Assembly: GCA_018401435.1 (NCBI GenBank)
Contig: JAGYJW010000028.1
Coordinates: forward strand, 1-64,000
Direction: 5' to 3'
Length of the DNA: 64,000 nt
DNA from: Deltaproteobacteria bacterium
GTDB lineage: Bacteria > Myxococcota_A > UBA796 > UBA2385
Shown: positions 16,182 through 24,900 of the stretch, piece by piece
How the letters are laid out: each line of letters opens with the position of its first letter
Numbering within the stretch: position 1 is the first letter of the stretch
Translations under genes and position numbers: made by a program
Notes under the pieces: generated by a model
Seen by the model: the letters and a program-made list of their open reading frames with translations, nothing else
Databases searched by the model: none
Told to the model about the DNA's origin: nothing

Positions 16182-17132
16182 CTACTTGATCGAGACATAG
16201 AGGATCAGGGCTTCGACCCCCCCGGCGCCATCGACATCCAGGCAGACCAGGTCGGGGTAGAGATAGGCGTCGGATTCCACGAAAGGCCAGCGTTTACGCA
16301 GCATTTCGAGAGCGCTCATGGGGGCGGAATCCGGAAGTTCCAGCGAGGGCAACAGGGCCTGGACCGTCCCCCAGGCGGCCCGCGCGCTGTCGGGGTGTTG
16401 GGCCTCGGTGACCCAGAGCAGCTTGCTGCCCGAGCGAGCGCCCGCGCGCCGTGCCAGCAGGAAGCGCCGGCAGCGGTTGTGGCTGTGCAGCGGGAGGCTG
16501 TGTCGAAAGGCCTGGAGCGCGCCGGGCAGGCCCAGGTCGCGGGCCTCGCCTTCGCCGTCTTCGCACAACCAATAGTCCCGCGCGCCCACAAAGCCGTCTG
16601 GGCCGAGGTCCGCGCACACTGCGGCCGGCAGGGCCCCCGGCGGAGGGGCCAGGGGCAGAACGCCGGCGCCCAGCCCCAGGACAGCGCCGATGAGGGCCGG
16701 AGCCCGCTGAAGCGCCATCAGCTCCTCGTAGTAGAGGCCAACCCGCAAGGGCCGGCCACCCGCGGCCCCCCACTTGAGCGACAGGGTGGTCTGGACCTCG
16801 CCGGGCGGAGACAGGGCGAAGAAGGCCTCGATCGCGCGCGCCGAGAAGCCCAGGGGCGGCAACACCGACCGGATGCGGCCGCGAAAGGCCTCGGGCTCGC
16901 CCTTGTCGTTCACGGAGAAGCGGGCGTGGGCGGCCCCATCTCGCCCCAACCGAAAGGACAGGTCGAGCTTGAAGCGGCGGGCCTGGGCCTGGGCCACCGC
17001 GGCATCCATCAGGGCCAAGGGATGGGGCTGCAGCGGCGCGGATACGCAGTCGGCGAGGGCCGCAACCAGCGCGTCCACGGCGCCTTCGGGGGCAGGCAGG
17101 TCCGGGCGGGTCTGCAGATCGGGGCCAGCCAT
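16182..17132 (-). CDS. Unrecognised protein coupled to a 2Fe-2S ferredoxin
   Basis: 316 residues from the ATG at 17132; the 824-residue track ORF extends antisense through the aminopeptidase gene and is not real upstream. I recognise no family. The sequence has an early helical part (AVDALVAALADCVSAPLQPHPLALMDAAVAQAQARR), a beta-rich middle (KLDLSFRLGRDGAAHARFSVNDKGEPEAFRGRIRSVLPPLGF; VQTTLSLKWG) and an acidic aromatic end (SDAYLYPDLVCLDVDGAGGVEALILYVSIK). No signal peptide or membrane helix is evident, so it is probably cytosolic. It starts two bases after the ferredoxin stop, which strongly suggests the two products act together. Confidence 0.75.
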   Translation of the reverse strand: MAGPDLQTRPDLPAPEGAVDALVAALADCVSAPLQPHPLALMDAAVAQAQARRFKLDLSFRLGRDGAAHARFSVNDKGEPEAFRGRIRSVLPPLGFSARAIEAFFALSPPGEVQTTLSLKWGAAGGRPLRVGLYYEELMALQRAPALIGAVLGLGAGVLPLAPPPGALPAAVCADLGPDGFVGARDYWLCEDGEGEARDLGLPGALQAFRHSLPLHSHNRCRRFLLARRAGARSGSKLLWVTEAQHPDSARAAWGTVQALLPSLELPDSAPMSALEMLRKRWPFVESDAYLYPDLVCLDVDGAGGVEALILYVSIK

Positions 17133-17134
17133 GG

Positions 17135-17419
17135 CTACCAGTAGTCGGTGGTGACCACCATATCGCCCCGGGCTGGGATCAGGCAGGCCAGCCGCAAGGT
17201 CGGGTCCACGCGGTTCGCGGCCTTGCTGCGCTGCTCCATCCGGCTCTCTTTGGGGACGCGCCCCGACAGCACCCGCACCCCGCAGCGCCCGCAGATGCCA
17301 TCGCCGTCGCAGGCCGCCCCCAGGGGCGCCTCGACGCTGCGGGCGGCGGTCAGCACCGATGTGCCGGCCGGGACCTCGGCGACCAGGCCCATGGGCTCGA
17401 AGCGAATGGTGGCGCGCAT
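17135..17419 (-). CDS. Small 2Fe-2S ferredoxin
   Basis: 94 residues from the ATG at 17419. The cluster ligands are C37-x5-C43-x2-C46 in AACDGDGICGRCGVRVLSG and C79 in LRLACLIP, the C-x5-C-x2-C-xn-C spacing of adrenodoxin-like ferredoxins and of the N-terminal ferredoxin of corrinoid-reductase activators. The preceding VPAGTSVLTAARS is the usual lead-in. It would carry single electrons in the cytosol to an unknown partner. The track ORF (359 residues) extends antisense through the aminopeptidase and is wrong at its 5' end. It is divergent from that aminopeptidase with 46 bases between starts and is coupled to the orphan protein downstream. Confidence 0.88.
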   Translation of the reverse strand: MRATIRFEPMGLVAEVPAGTSVLTAARSVEAPLGAACDGDGICGRCGVRVLSGRVPKESRMEQRSKAANRVDPTLRLACLIPARGDMVVTTDYW

Positions 17420-17465
17420 GCGCCCAGAATGCCACGGGCGGGCCCGGTCCGTTAGGACGCGGCCC

Positions 17466-18905
17466 ATGAGCACCCATATCCACCTCTCCCTCGGCAGCCT
17501 CCCCCCCCTCAACGACCCGCGGGCCACCGTGGTCATCGGCCGCAAGGGGCCCATCGAGAAGGCCGCGCTGTCCGAATTCCTGGGGGTGGACCCCACCGCC
17601 TGGGCCGCCATGTTGGCGGGCACCCGCGCGGGCGACGGGGGCGCCTCCACCACCACCTGGATCGGCCCCCGAAAGATCAGCCTGGGGCTGCTGCCCGAGC
17701 CCTGCTCGCGGCACAACAGCCCCGCCCGCGCCTGGGCCATCCCCAGCCTGGCCGCCCTGGCCAAGGGCAAGCAAGATGCGGTTGTCGTGCTTGTTCTCGA
17801 AGAGGTCGCCCACGCCCGCGCCGCCCTGATGGCGGCCGCCCGGGGCCTGCCCCTCTTTGACCGCAGCACCGGCGAAGATCGGCAACAGCAGGTGCTTCTC
17901 TGCGCGATCGGGCCCGATGGCCCCCTGGATGTCGCGGGCGACCAGCCCCTGGTGGATGGCGTGCGCCTGGCCGCCCGCCTCTTTGACAGCCCCACCGACC
18001 TGCTGCACACCGACGCCTTCGTGGACGAGGCGCGGGCGGTCGCCGCCGAGGTGGGCGCCGAGATCACGGTGATCCAGGGCGAAGACCTCATCGCCGCCGG
18101 ACTCGGTGGCTTGTGGGGCGTGGGCAAGGCCGCCACCCGCAAGCCGGCCCTGGTCGCCTTGCGGCACCGGCCCGCCCAGCCCGCCGCCCGGGTGACCTGG
18201 GTGGGCAAGGGCATCGTCTACGACACCGGCGGGCTCTCCATCAAGGGCAAGGACGGCATGCCCGGCATGAAGGGCGATATGGGCGGCGCCGCGGCGGTGC
18301 TGGGGGCATTTCGGGCGGCCGTGCTGCTGGGCAGCGACCTCGACCTCACCGCCGTGCTCTGCCTGGCCGAGAACGCGGTCGGCCCCGACAGCCTGCGCCC
18401 CGACGACATCCTCACGATGCGCTCGGGCAAGACGGTGGAGGTGAACAACACCGACGCCGAAGGCCGCCTGGTGCTGGCCGATGGTGTGGCCTGGGCCTGC
18501 GCCCAGGGCCCCCTGGACCTGCTGGTGGATGCGGCAACCCTCACGGGCGCGGCCCTGGTGGCGACTGGAAAGACGCACGCCGCCCTCTATTGCAACGACG
18601 AGGGCGTCGAGGCCCTGGCGGTGCGCGTGGGCCGGGAGATCGGCGAGCCCTGCCACCCCCTGCCTTATGCGCCCGAACTCTTCCGCAAGGAGTTCAAGAG
18701 CGAGGTGGCCGACATGAAAAACTCGGTAAAGGACCGGTCAAACGCCCAGTCTTCCTGTGCTGGCCAGTTCATCGCCAACCACCTGCCCGAGGCCGCCCCC
18801 CGGTGGTTGCACATCGACCTCGCGGGCCCCGCCTGGGCGGCCAACGGGCGCGGCACCGGCTATGGCGTGGGCCTGCTGGTGGCCCTGGGCGCCGCCCGAG
18901 GCTGA
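17466..18905 (+). CDS. M17 leucyl aminopeptidase, NPEPL1-like
   Basis: 479 residues from the ATG at 17466. The two-metal site of M17 peptidases is clear: GKGIVYDTGGLSIKGKDGMPGMKGDMGGAAAVLG (Lys and Asp ligands), VEVNNTDAEGRLVLADG (Asp/Glu ligands), then the DAATLTGA block. The GLSIKGKDGMPGMK form is closer to the animal NPEPL1/probable-aminopeptidase branch than to E. coli PepA. It removes N-terminal residues from peptides in the cytosol and normally forms hexamers. The N-terminal domain is more divergent, as expected. No strong ribosome site is visible before the start. Confidence 0.92.
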   Translation: MSTHIHLSLGSLPPLNDPRATVVIGRKGPIEKAALSEFLGVDPTAWAAMLAGTRAGDGGASTTTWIGPRKISLGLLPEPCSRHNSPARAWAIPSLAALAKGKQDAVVVLVLEEVAHARAALMAAARGLPLFDRSTGEDRQQQVLLCAIGPDGPLDVAGDQPLVDGVRLAARLFDSPTDLLHTDAFVDEARAVAAEVGAEITVIQGEDLIAAGLGGLWGVGKAATRKPALVALRHRPAQPAARVTWVGKGIVYDTGGLSIKGKDGMPGMKGDMGGAAAVLGAFRAAVLLGSDLDLTAVLCLAENAVGPDSLRPDDILTMRSGKTVEVNNTDAEGRLVLADGVAWACAQGPLDLLVDAATLTGAALVATGKTHAALYCNDEGVEALAVRVGREIGEPCHPLPYAPELFRKEFKSEVADMKNSVKDRSNAQSSCAGQFIANHLPEAAPRWLHIDLAGPAWAANGRGTGYGVGLLVALGAARG

Positions 18906-18918
18906 TCGGCGCGGGCGC

Positions 18919-19593
18919 TCAGGCCAGCGTGTCGGGCGGGCCCGGCATGCGCTCGGCCAGGGCGGCCACCACCTGCTCCACCCGGGGCAGCAGCGGCTCC
19001 TGATCCAGGTAGGCCTGGCGCGTCTCGGGGTCGCGCAGGCAGAGGTGGGCCAAGGCGTCGGTCACCTCGGCCAGATCGCGGTCAGGATCGAGCAAGCCCC
19101 GGAGCTGGTCGGCCACGTCGGGGCGGTGCCCCATCAGCTGGGCGAGGCTCATGCGCAGCTGGGTCCGGGCGCGGCGAAGATCTGCCCCCTGTCGCTCGTC
19201 GGGCGCCTCCTGCATCAGGCGGGCCTGCACCACCCGGTAGGGCAGCGGGCCGGCCGGCAGCTCCTGCACCAGGCGCACCCGGCCCAGCCCCAGGAGCACG
19301 ATATTGCAGCGCCCATCGGGTAGGGCCTCGTGGCGCACGATCCGGCCGATGCCAAAGCTGGGGATCAGGGCCGGGGCCTCCTCGTAGTGGTCCTCCCAGC
19401 CCGGCGCCAGGGCAGGAACCCCCAGCAGGCCATCGGCGGCCCGCACATCGGCGATCAATGCCCGATAGCGCGGCTCGAAGACGTGCAGGGGCAACAAGGT
19501 GTGGGGGAGGAAGACCACCCGGGGCAACGGAAAGATGGGCAAGGCCGCGCAGCGGTCGGCGAGCTGTTGCAGAGAGGGGGCGGCACTTTGCAT
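18919..19593 (-). CDS. LON substrate-binding-domain protein
   Basis: 224 residues. The N-terminal half, ALPIFPLPRVVFLPHTLLPLHVFEPRYRALIADV, is the classic Lon N-terminal (PUA-like) domain opening, continued by FGIGRIVRHEALPDGRCNIVLLGLGRVRLVQEL. The protein stops after a helical bundle and has no ATPase or protease domain, like the stand-alone LON proteins common in proteobacteria and myxobacteria. A substrate-recognition role is inferred; none is proven. The ATG has GAGGAG four bases upstream. It is the last gene of the run that starts with the 1249-residue ATPase, eight bases after the FAD oxidoreductase stop. Confidence 0.9.
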   Translation of the reverse strand: MQSAAPSLQQLADRCAALPIFPLPRVVFLPHTLLPLHVFEPRYRALIADVRAADGLLGVPALAPGWEDHYEEAPALIPSFGIGRIVRHEALPDGRCNIVLLGLGRVRLVQELPAGPLPYRVVQARLMQEAPDERQGADLRRARTQLRMSLAQLMGHRPDVADQLRGLLDPDRDLAEVTDALAHLCLRDPETRQAYLDQEPLLPRVEQVVAALAERMPGPPDTLA

Positions 19594-19601
19594 GCGCTCC
19601 T

Positions 19602-21056
19602 CTACCTCAATGCCCGGACTCGACGAGCACCGGGGCCGGGCCAGCGCTGAAGAGCCGCCTCAGCGGCAAAGAATCCGCACATGCCATGGACGCCCCCGCC
19701 CGGTGGGGTGGAGGCCGAGCACAGGTAGAGCCTGGGATCCGGCGTGTTGTAGGGTCGGGCCTGCACCAGGGGGCGGGTGAAGAGCTGGTCCCAGTCTGCG
19801 GCCCCACCGTTGACGTCACCGCCCACATAGTTTGGGTTGAGTCGCTCTTGAGTTGCGGCGCTGCGCACATGGCGGGCCAGGATGCGCGCTTGGAAGCCGG
19901 GGGCATAGGCCTCCACCACCGCCTCGATCCGGGCGCTGAGGTCGCGCCGGTCGCCCGGCGGCGCGTGCACATAGGCCCAGGCCACCTGCTGGCCCTCCGG
20001 CGCGCGGCTGTCGTCCACGACGGAGTGCTGCACCAGCAGCACATAGGGGGCCTCGGCCACCCGGCCCTCCCAGGGGGCGCGCTCGGCGGCCTCGATGGCG
20101 GCGAGGTGGCCCCCGAGGTGCACTGTCGCGGAGCGCCGGACCGCTGGATCCGACCAGGGGATGGGCCCCGAGAGCGCCCAATCCACCTTGCTGGCCCCCG
20201 GCCCATAGCGGAAACGAAGGAGGCGCTCCCGCCAGGCCAAGGGCAAGGCCGCCGCGGCGATGGCGGCCAGGGCGCGGGGGCCCGTGTCGAAGAGCACCGG
20301 GCCGTCGGTCTCCACCTCCGAGAGCTGGCCGATGGGCACGCCCGTGCGGATCTCTCCCCCCAGATCGGCGAGGATGCTGGCCAGGGCCGCAGAGACGGCG
20401 CCGGCCCCCCCACGGGGCAGGGGCCAGCCCACCGCGTGCCCCGCAAGCTGCAGCATCAGGCCGATGGCCGCAGAGGGCACCCGGTCCAGCGGCAGCACCG
20501 AGTGGGCGGCAACTCCCGCAAAGAGCGCCTGGGCGCGGGGACCCCGAAAGAGGCGTCGGGCCAGCCCGGCGGCGGACTGGCCCGCGAGCAGCCCAAAGCG
20601 GGCCAACAGAAGGGGCGAAGCCGGCGGCCCGAGGGGGGCCAGGGCGTCGGCGCACAGCTCGGACCAGCGCCGGGCCAGGGGCCCGAAGGCGCGCATATAG
20701 GCGGCCCGATCCACCGGGTCCAGGCCGGCGGCGGTCTGCTCCACCGACCGCTCCAGCACCACCGCGTCCCCATCCAGCAGCGGGTGGACGGCCGGGGCCT
20801 GGGGCTGCAGCCAGGTGACGCCATGCTGGGCCAGGGGAAGCTTGGACCAGTAGGGCGAGGACAGGGCCATGGGGTGCACCGACGAGCAGGGGTCGTGCAC
20901 AAAGCCGGGCAGGGTGAGGGCCGCGCTGGACAGGCCGCCGCCGATCTGCGCAGCACCTTCATAGACGACGACGCGGTGCCCGGCCTGGGCCAGGCGGATC
21001 GCGGCGCTGAGCCCGTTGGGCCCCGACCCGACGACGGCGGCGGTGAAGGCGGTCAT
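19602..21056 (-). CDS. FAD-dependent phytoene desaturase-like oxidoreductase (second copy)
   Basis: 484 residues from the ATG at 21056 (GAGG six bases upstream; the track starts inside the mscS gene). The FAD motif is AAVVGSGPNGLSAAIRLAQAGHRVVVYEGAAQIGGGLSS at the very N-terminus, and the C-terminus LYLCSASTPPGGGVHGMCGFFAAEAAL is the second FAD contact with the G-G-G-V-H-G-M pattern of the CrtI/PDZ-like NAD(P)-FAD oxidoreductases. The substrate is unknown. It differs clearly from the 7469-9112 enzyme. It starts eight bases after the mscS stop, which ties it to the channel/ATPase operon. Confidence 0.88.
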   Translation of the reverse strand: MTAFTAAVVGSGPNGLSAAIRLAQAGHRVVVYEGAAQIGGGLSSAALTLPGFVHDPCSSVHPMALSSPYWSKLPLAQHGVTWLQPQAPAVHPLLDGDAVVLERSVEQTAAGLDPVDRAAYMRAFGPLARRWSELCADALAPLGPPASPLLLARFGLLAGQSAAGLARRLFRGPRAQALFAGVAAHSVLPLDRVPSAAIGLMLQLAGHAVGWPLPRGGAGAVSAALASILADLGGEIRTGVPIGQLSEVETDGPVLFDTGPRALAAIAAAALPLAWRERLLRFRYGPGASKVDWALSGPIPWSDPAVRRSATVHLGGHLAAIEAAERAPWEGRVAEAPYVLLVQHSVVDDSRAPEGQQVAWAYVHAPPGDRRDLSARIEAVVEAYAPGFQARILARHVRSAATQERLNPNYVGGDVNGGAADWDQLFTRPLVQARPYNTPDPRLYLCSASTPPGGGVHGMCGFFAAEAALQRWPGPGARRVRALR

Positions 21057-21064
21057 GGGCGGCC

Positions 21065-21934
21065 TCAGCCCGCATCTGGCGGAGCGGACAGGTCGGGCCC
21101 ACCCCGCAGCCGGCCGCCCTTGGCCCACTCCAGCTGCCCTGCGGTCTGGATGCCGGCCTGTCGAAAGGCGCGCAACACCCGCTCGGTGACATCCGTGCCA
21201 AAGGAGGTCTCGTAGCGGCCGTCCAACACATAGGCCTTGAGCGTCAGGGCGATGGCGAAACGCTCGGCGCCATCGGGCACCGGGCCCTCGCGCACCTGCA
21301 CCGCGATGGGCTTGCGCAGGTAGACATAGCGGCTGGACGCGCAGGCCTCATAGACGATTCGCCGCCCCAGGTCGAAGTCCTCGTCGCAGCCGATGAAGAA
21401 TCGGAAGACGCACATCTGGTCCAAGGCGCCGGCGTTGGCGCTGGCCACCGTCGCCCCCAGGAAGAGGTTGTTGGGGATGCTGACCAGGTTGTCGTCCAGG
21501 GTGGCGATGCGCACCGACCGCAGGCCCATGGACACCACCTCGCCATAGGTGTCACCGAATTGCACCCGGTCACCCACATTGAATGGCCGGTCAAAGAGCA
21601 GGATGATCCCCGCGATAATCGATGCGAGGATATCCTTCAGCGCAAAGCCGATGGCCACGGCGGCGGTGCCGCTCACCGCCAGCATGGCGTCGTTGGTGAG
21701 CTCCAGCACCGTAGACAGGCTGAGCACCACCGCCACGATCAAGATGAAGAATCGGGCGAAGGCCGTGGTCTGCTTGAGCACCAGCCGGCGGTTGGTGAAG
21801 CGTTCACCCAAGGCATCGAAGGTGCCCGTGATCACCCGCAAAAGGACCACCGCCGCAAATATCCACAGGATCGCGATGGGGATGCGATCGAGGTGGATGT
21901 AGCGGAACAGCGATGCGTCGAGGGCCACGTCCAC
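21065..21934 (-). CDS. MscS-family mechanosensitive ion channel
   Basis: 289 residues. Two N-terminal helices (IPIAILWIFAAVVLLRVI; ARFFILIVAVVLSLSTVLELT) precede the pore-lining helix and beta domain: AVSGTAAVAIGFALKDILASIIAGIILLFDRPFNVGDRVQFG, the diagnostic MscS block, then GEVVSMGLRSVRIATLDDNLVSIPNN. Channels of this family open on membrane tension and release solutes after hypo-osmotic shock. Length matches the minimal MscS. The start is a GTG at 21934, two bases after the stop of the 1249-residue ATPase gene, so the two are translationally coupled and probably function together. Confidence 0.94.
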   Translation of the reverse strand: MDVALDASLFRYIHLDRIPIAILWIFAAVVLLRVITGTFDALGERFTNRRLVLKQTTAFARFFILIVAVVLSLSTVLELTNDAMLAVSGTAAVAIGFALKDILASIIAGIILLFDRPFNVGDRVQFGDTYGEVVSMGLRSVRIATLDDNLVSIPNNLFLGATVASANAGALDQMCVFRFFIGCDEDFDLGRRIVYEACASSRYVYLRKPIAVQVREGPVPDGAERFAIALTLKAYVLDGRYETSFGTDVTERVLRAFRQAGIQTAGQLEWAKGGRLRGGPDLSAPPDAG

Positions 21935-21936
21935 GG

Positions 21937-24900
21937 CTACTCCGGGTGCAGGAATTGCTTCTGGCGAAGGATGCGGTCCACGGCAGGCAGCCAGGGGTCG
22001 CGAATGAAGAAGCGGCGGCTGGCCACATCCCCCTCCAGCACGCCCAAGGCTTCGAGGTGCCGGCAGGTGGCCCGGCAGACACCGGCGGGCAGGTTCAAGG
22101 TGGACGCAAGCTGGTCCACATCCAGCCCGTCATGGATGCTGAGGGCGGTCAGCACGAAGAGGTCGCGATCCGATGCCACGTCCAGCTGCTTGGCGGCCGG
22201 CGACGAGAAGAGCGTCACCAAGGCCGTCTCTGGCCCAGCACCCTGGCGCAGGCTGTCCACCCACCAGCCCAGGGCCACCTGGGGGTTGCCCTCGCATTCG
22301 TCGGCCAGCAGCAGCCAGTAGCTGGTGCGCGCCCGCTCCAGGGCCCGCGCGAGGTCCGCGGCGCCCTCGGGCACCAGCAGCTCATAGCTGCTGTCCAGGC
22401 CCTGGCTTTGCGCCCGAGCCTCCAGCCACGCGGCCAGCTGGGGGGCATCGAGGGGCCGCAAGGACACCCGCGTGCGGAAGACATCCAGGTTGACCGCCTG
22501 GTTCACGCCTTCGAGGAACCACCAGGCCGGCCCGTGGAAGCAGCACAGCCAGAAGTGCTCTTCGGAGGTGCCATGCATGATCCCAAGCACCCGCCGCAGG
22601 GCCCGGAAGCCCCCCACCGTGCGCAAGAAGAGCCGATGGCAGTCCTCCAGGATGAGGATCATCGGGGGCCGCTTGCTCAGCTCCTCGGCCATGCGCCCGG
22701 CAGCCACGCCGATGTCCTCTCCGGGCGTGAACTGCAGCTCCAAGCGCTCGGCCAGCCAGGCCAAGGCCACATCGCAGTCCTGGGCGCCTGGCGGGGGGTC
22801 GAGCACCACCACCGGCATGCTGTCGTCCAGCCCTTGGATGAAGAGCGCGATCAGGCGCGACTTGCCCGATCCCCGGTGGCCGACGAGGGCCACCATGCCG
22901 CGCCGGTGCTCCCGGGCCCAGCCGCCATGGGCGTGGCGCACGGCGGCCAGCTCCTCCGCACAGGACAAGCCGTCGCTGCCGAGGTCGAGGAGGCGGGTGC
23001 GCTGGTCCTGGCTGAGGGGCAGGTGCTGGTGGTCGGTGTGTTGCTCCTTCAGGCGCTGCCGGGCGAGGGCGGCCCCCAGCCAGGCCAGGCCGGCCTTGGA
23101 CTCCACCAGCCGGGTGGCCAGACCCAGGATGGCCCGCACCCCCAGCACCAACAGGATGGCCGCCGTGAGCGGGGCGCGCAGCACCGGAGACGCCACCTCG
23201 CCGGTGAGCAGGCGGGTGAGCCGGTTCTCTTCGAGCTCGGTGAGGGCCTGGCGGCTGGGACCCCACCAGCGGCTGAGCAGGAGCCCCAGCAAGCCCAAAC
23301 CGCCCACCAGCAGCAGATCCCGCAGCAGGTCAGAGAGGCGATCCGCGTCCAACAGGCCAATGGCCACGAAGCGGGTGACCCGCAGCACCACCCACCAGGT
23401 CACCAGGGCGCCCACCGTGCTCAGAATGAGGTCCCGCAGCTCGGTTTCGACCCGGCGCAGGCTGGGGCGGCTGTCCGTGGTCTGGCCCAGCAGCAGGCCC
23501 ACCAGTCCCGGCACCGCCCGAAGCACCCGAGTGGCCACCCAGATGGCCAGGGGCAAGGCCAACAGGCTGGCCCGCTCGTGCAGCATCAAGAAGACCAGGT
23601 AGCCGGCCAGGGCGTCCACCAGGGCGAGCAGGACGGGGACGGCCGGCAGCACGGCGGCATTCCAGTCACCGGCCACACCCACCTGCTGAAAGGGGCCCGG
23701 CAGGCGCAGGGCCTGGGTCGCACGTCGGCCCGCCCCCATGCTGAGCATGCCCGCAGCGTGTGCAGCGAGGCCGGGCACCTGGCGGCGGATGATGCCCCAC
23801 AACACCACGATCACCAGGATCTCCGCCGAGCTTCGCAGCAGGGTGAGCAGCGCCCGCACCTGCTCTTCGAAGGAGAGGGAGCGCACATCCGTGTGCACCA
23901 GATCCCAGAACCAGCCCCGGACCCGCACCGGAATGGCCCGAAGCTCGTCGGCCAGCTCCACCAGGAAGCCGTCGGTGCTGCGTTGGATGGCGTCGGGTGC
24001 CAGGGCCTCGATGCCCCGACGCAGCAGCTTGGCCTTGGCCAGCACGGCCATCACGGCGGCCACCTCGTCCCGGCAGGCGGTGCGGCGGTCCCGGGCGCGG
24101 TCCTCCAGCTCCGCCACCCCCTGGGTCACCTGTCGGGACAGCTCGGGATCCGCCTGGGCCGCGACATCGCTGGGCACCGAGGGCAGATTCCGGGAGAGTT
24201 CCCGATCAAAGGCCACGATGCGGGCACACTCGTTGTCCCGGTTGAACAGCTCTTTGCGAAGGTCGATGACCAGGGTGTCGGCGCTGCGCCAGGTCTCGGA
24301 CAGGCGGCTGGCGCGTTCGCGGGCCAGCGGGGGCAAGGCGAGGGCCGCCTCGCGGTCCACCTGAATGCCGCCCAGGCGCTGCTCGAAGGCGACCAGCTGG
24401 CCTTCGATGCGGCTGCGCCGGCCCTGCTCGTCCTGGACCTGGCTGACGCTGGCTGCAGACACGGCGGACAAGGCGTCCGCCACCAGCTGGTCGGCCTCCT
24501 GGGCGCCGCGCCGGGCCTCTGCCACCCGCTGCTGGGCGTCGCGGGCGCGGGCCTCAGCGGCGCTCACGTCGGCATCGGTCAGGCTGCCTTGGTCCAGACC
24601 CAGCTCGGCCAGGCGGCGAGCCCGAGCCAGGCGCCGGCGGGCCAGCTCCTCGTCCTGGCTGGCCAGGTCCACACGCAACACCCGCAGGCGGGCCTGCTGG
24701 TCGACAAGGGAGGCCGGCAACAGCGGATCGGGCGCGAGGGCTGGGGCCGCCTCCAGCGCGGTCCGCCGATCGGTGGCCTCGGCCAAGGCCGCCTCGAAGG
24801 TGGCGACCGAGCCCGTCAGCTCGGCCCCTTCCACCGAGAGCAGCTCGGCCTCGTTTTCGGCGCGGCGGCGCTGCAGCTCGGCCTCTTCCTCGTCCAGATC

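Noticed and set aside
13049-16189. 1046-residue plus-strand ORF
   Set aside because: Antisense to thrS and the OmpA-like gene, which are certain by motif. The product is compositionally like other antisense frames here.
16182-18656. 824-residue minus-strand ORF as one gene
   Set aside because: Its first 500 codons are antisense to the aminopeptidase, and only the C-terminal 316 residues have their own start (17132) next to the ferredoxin.
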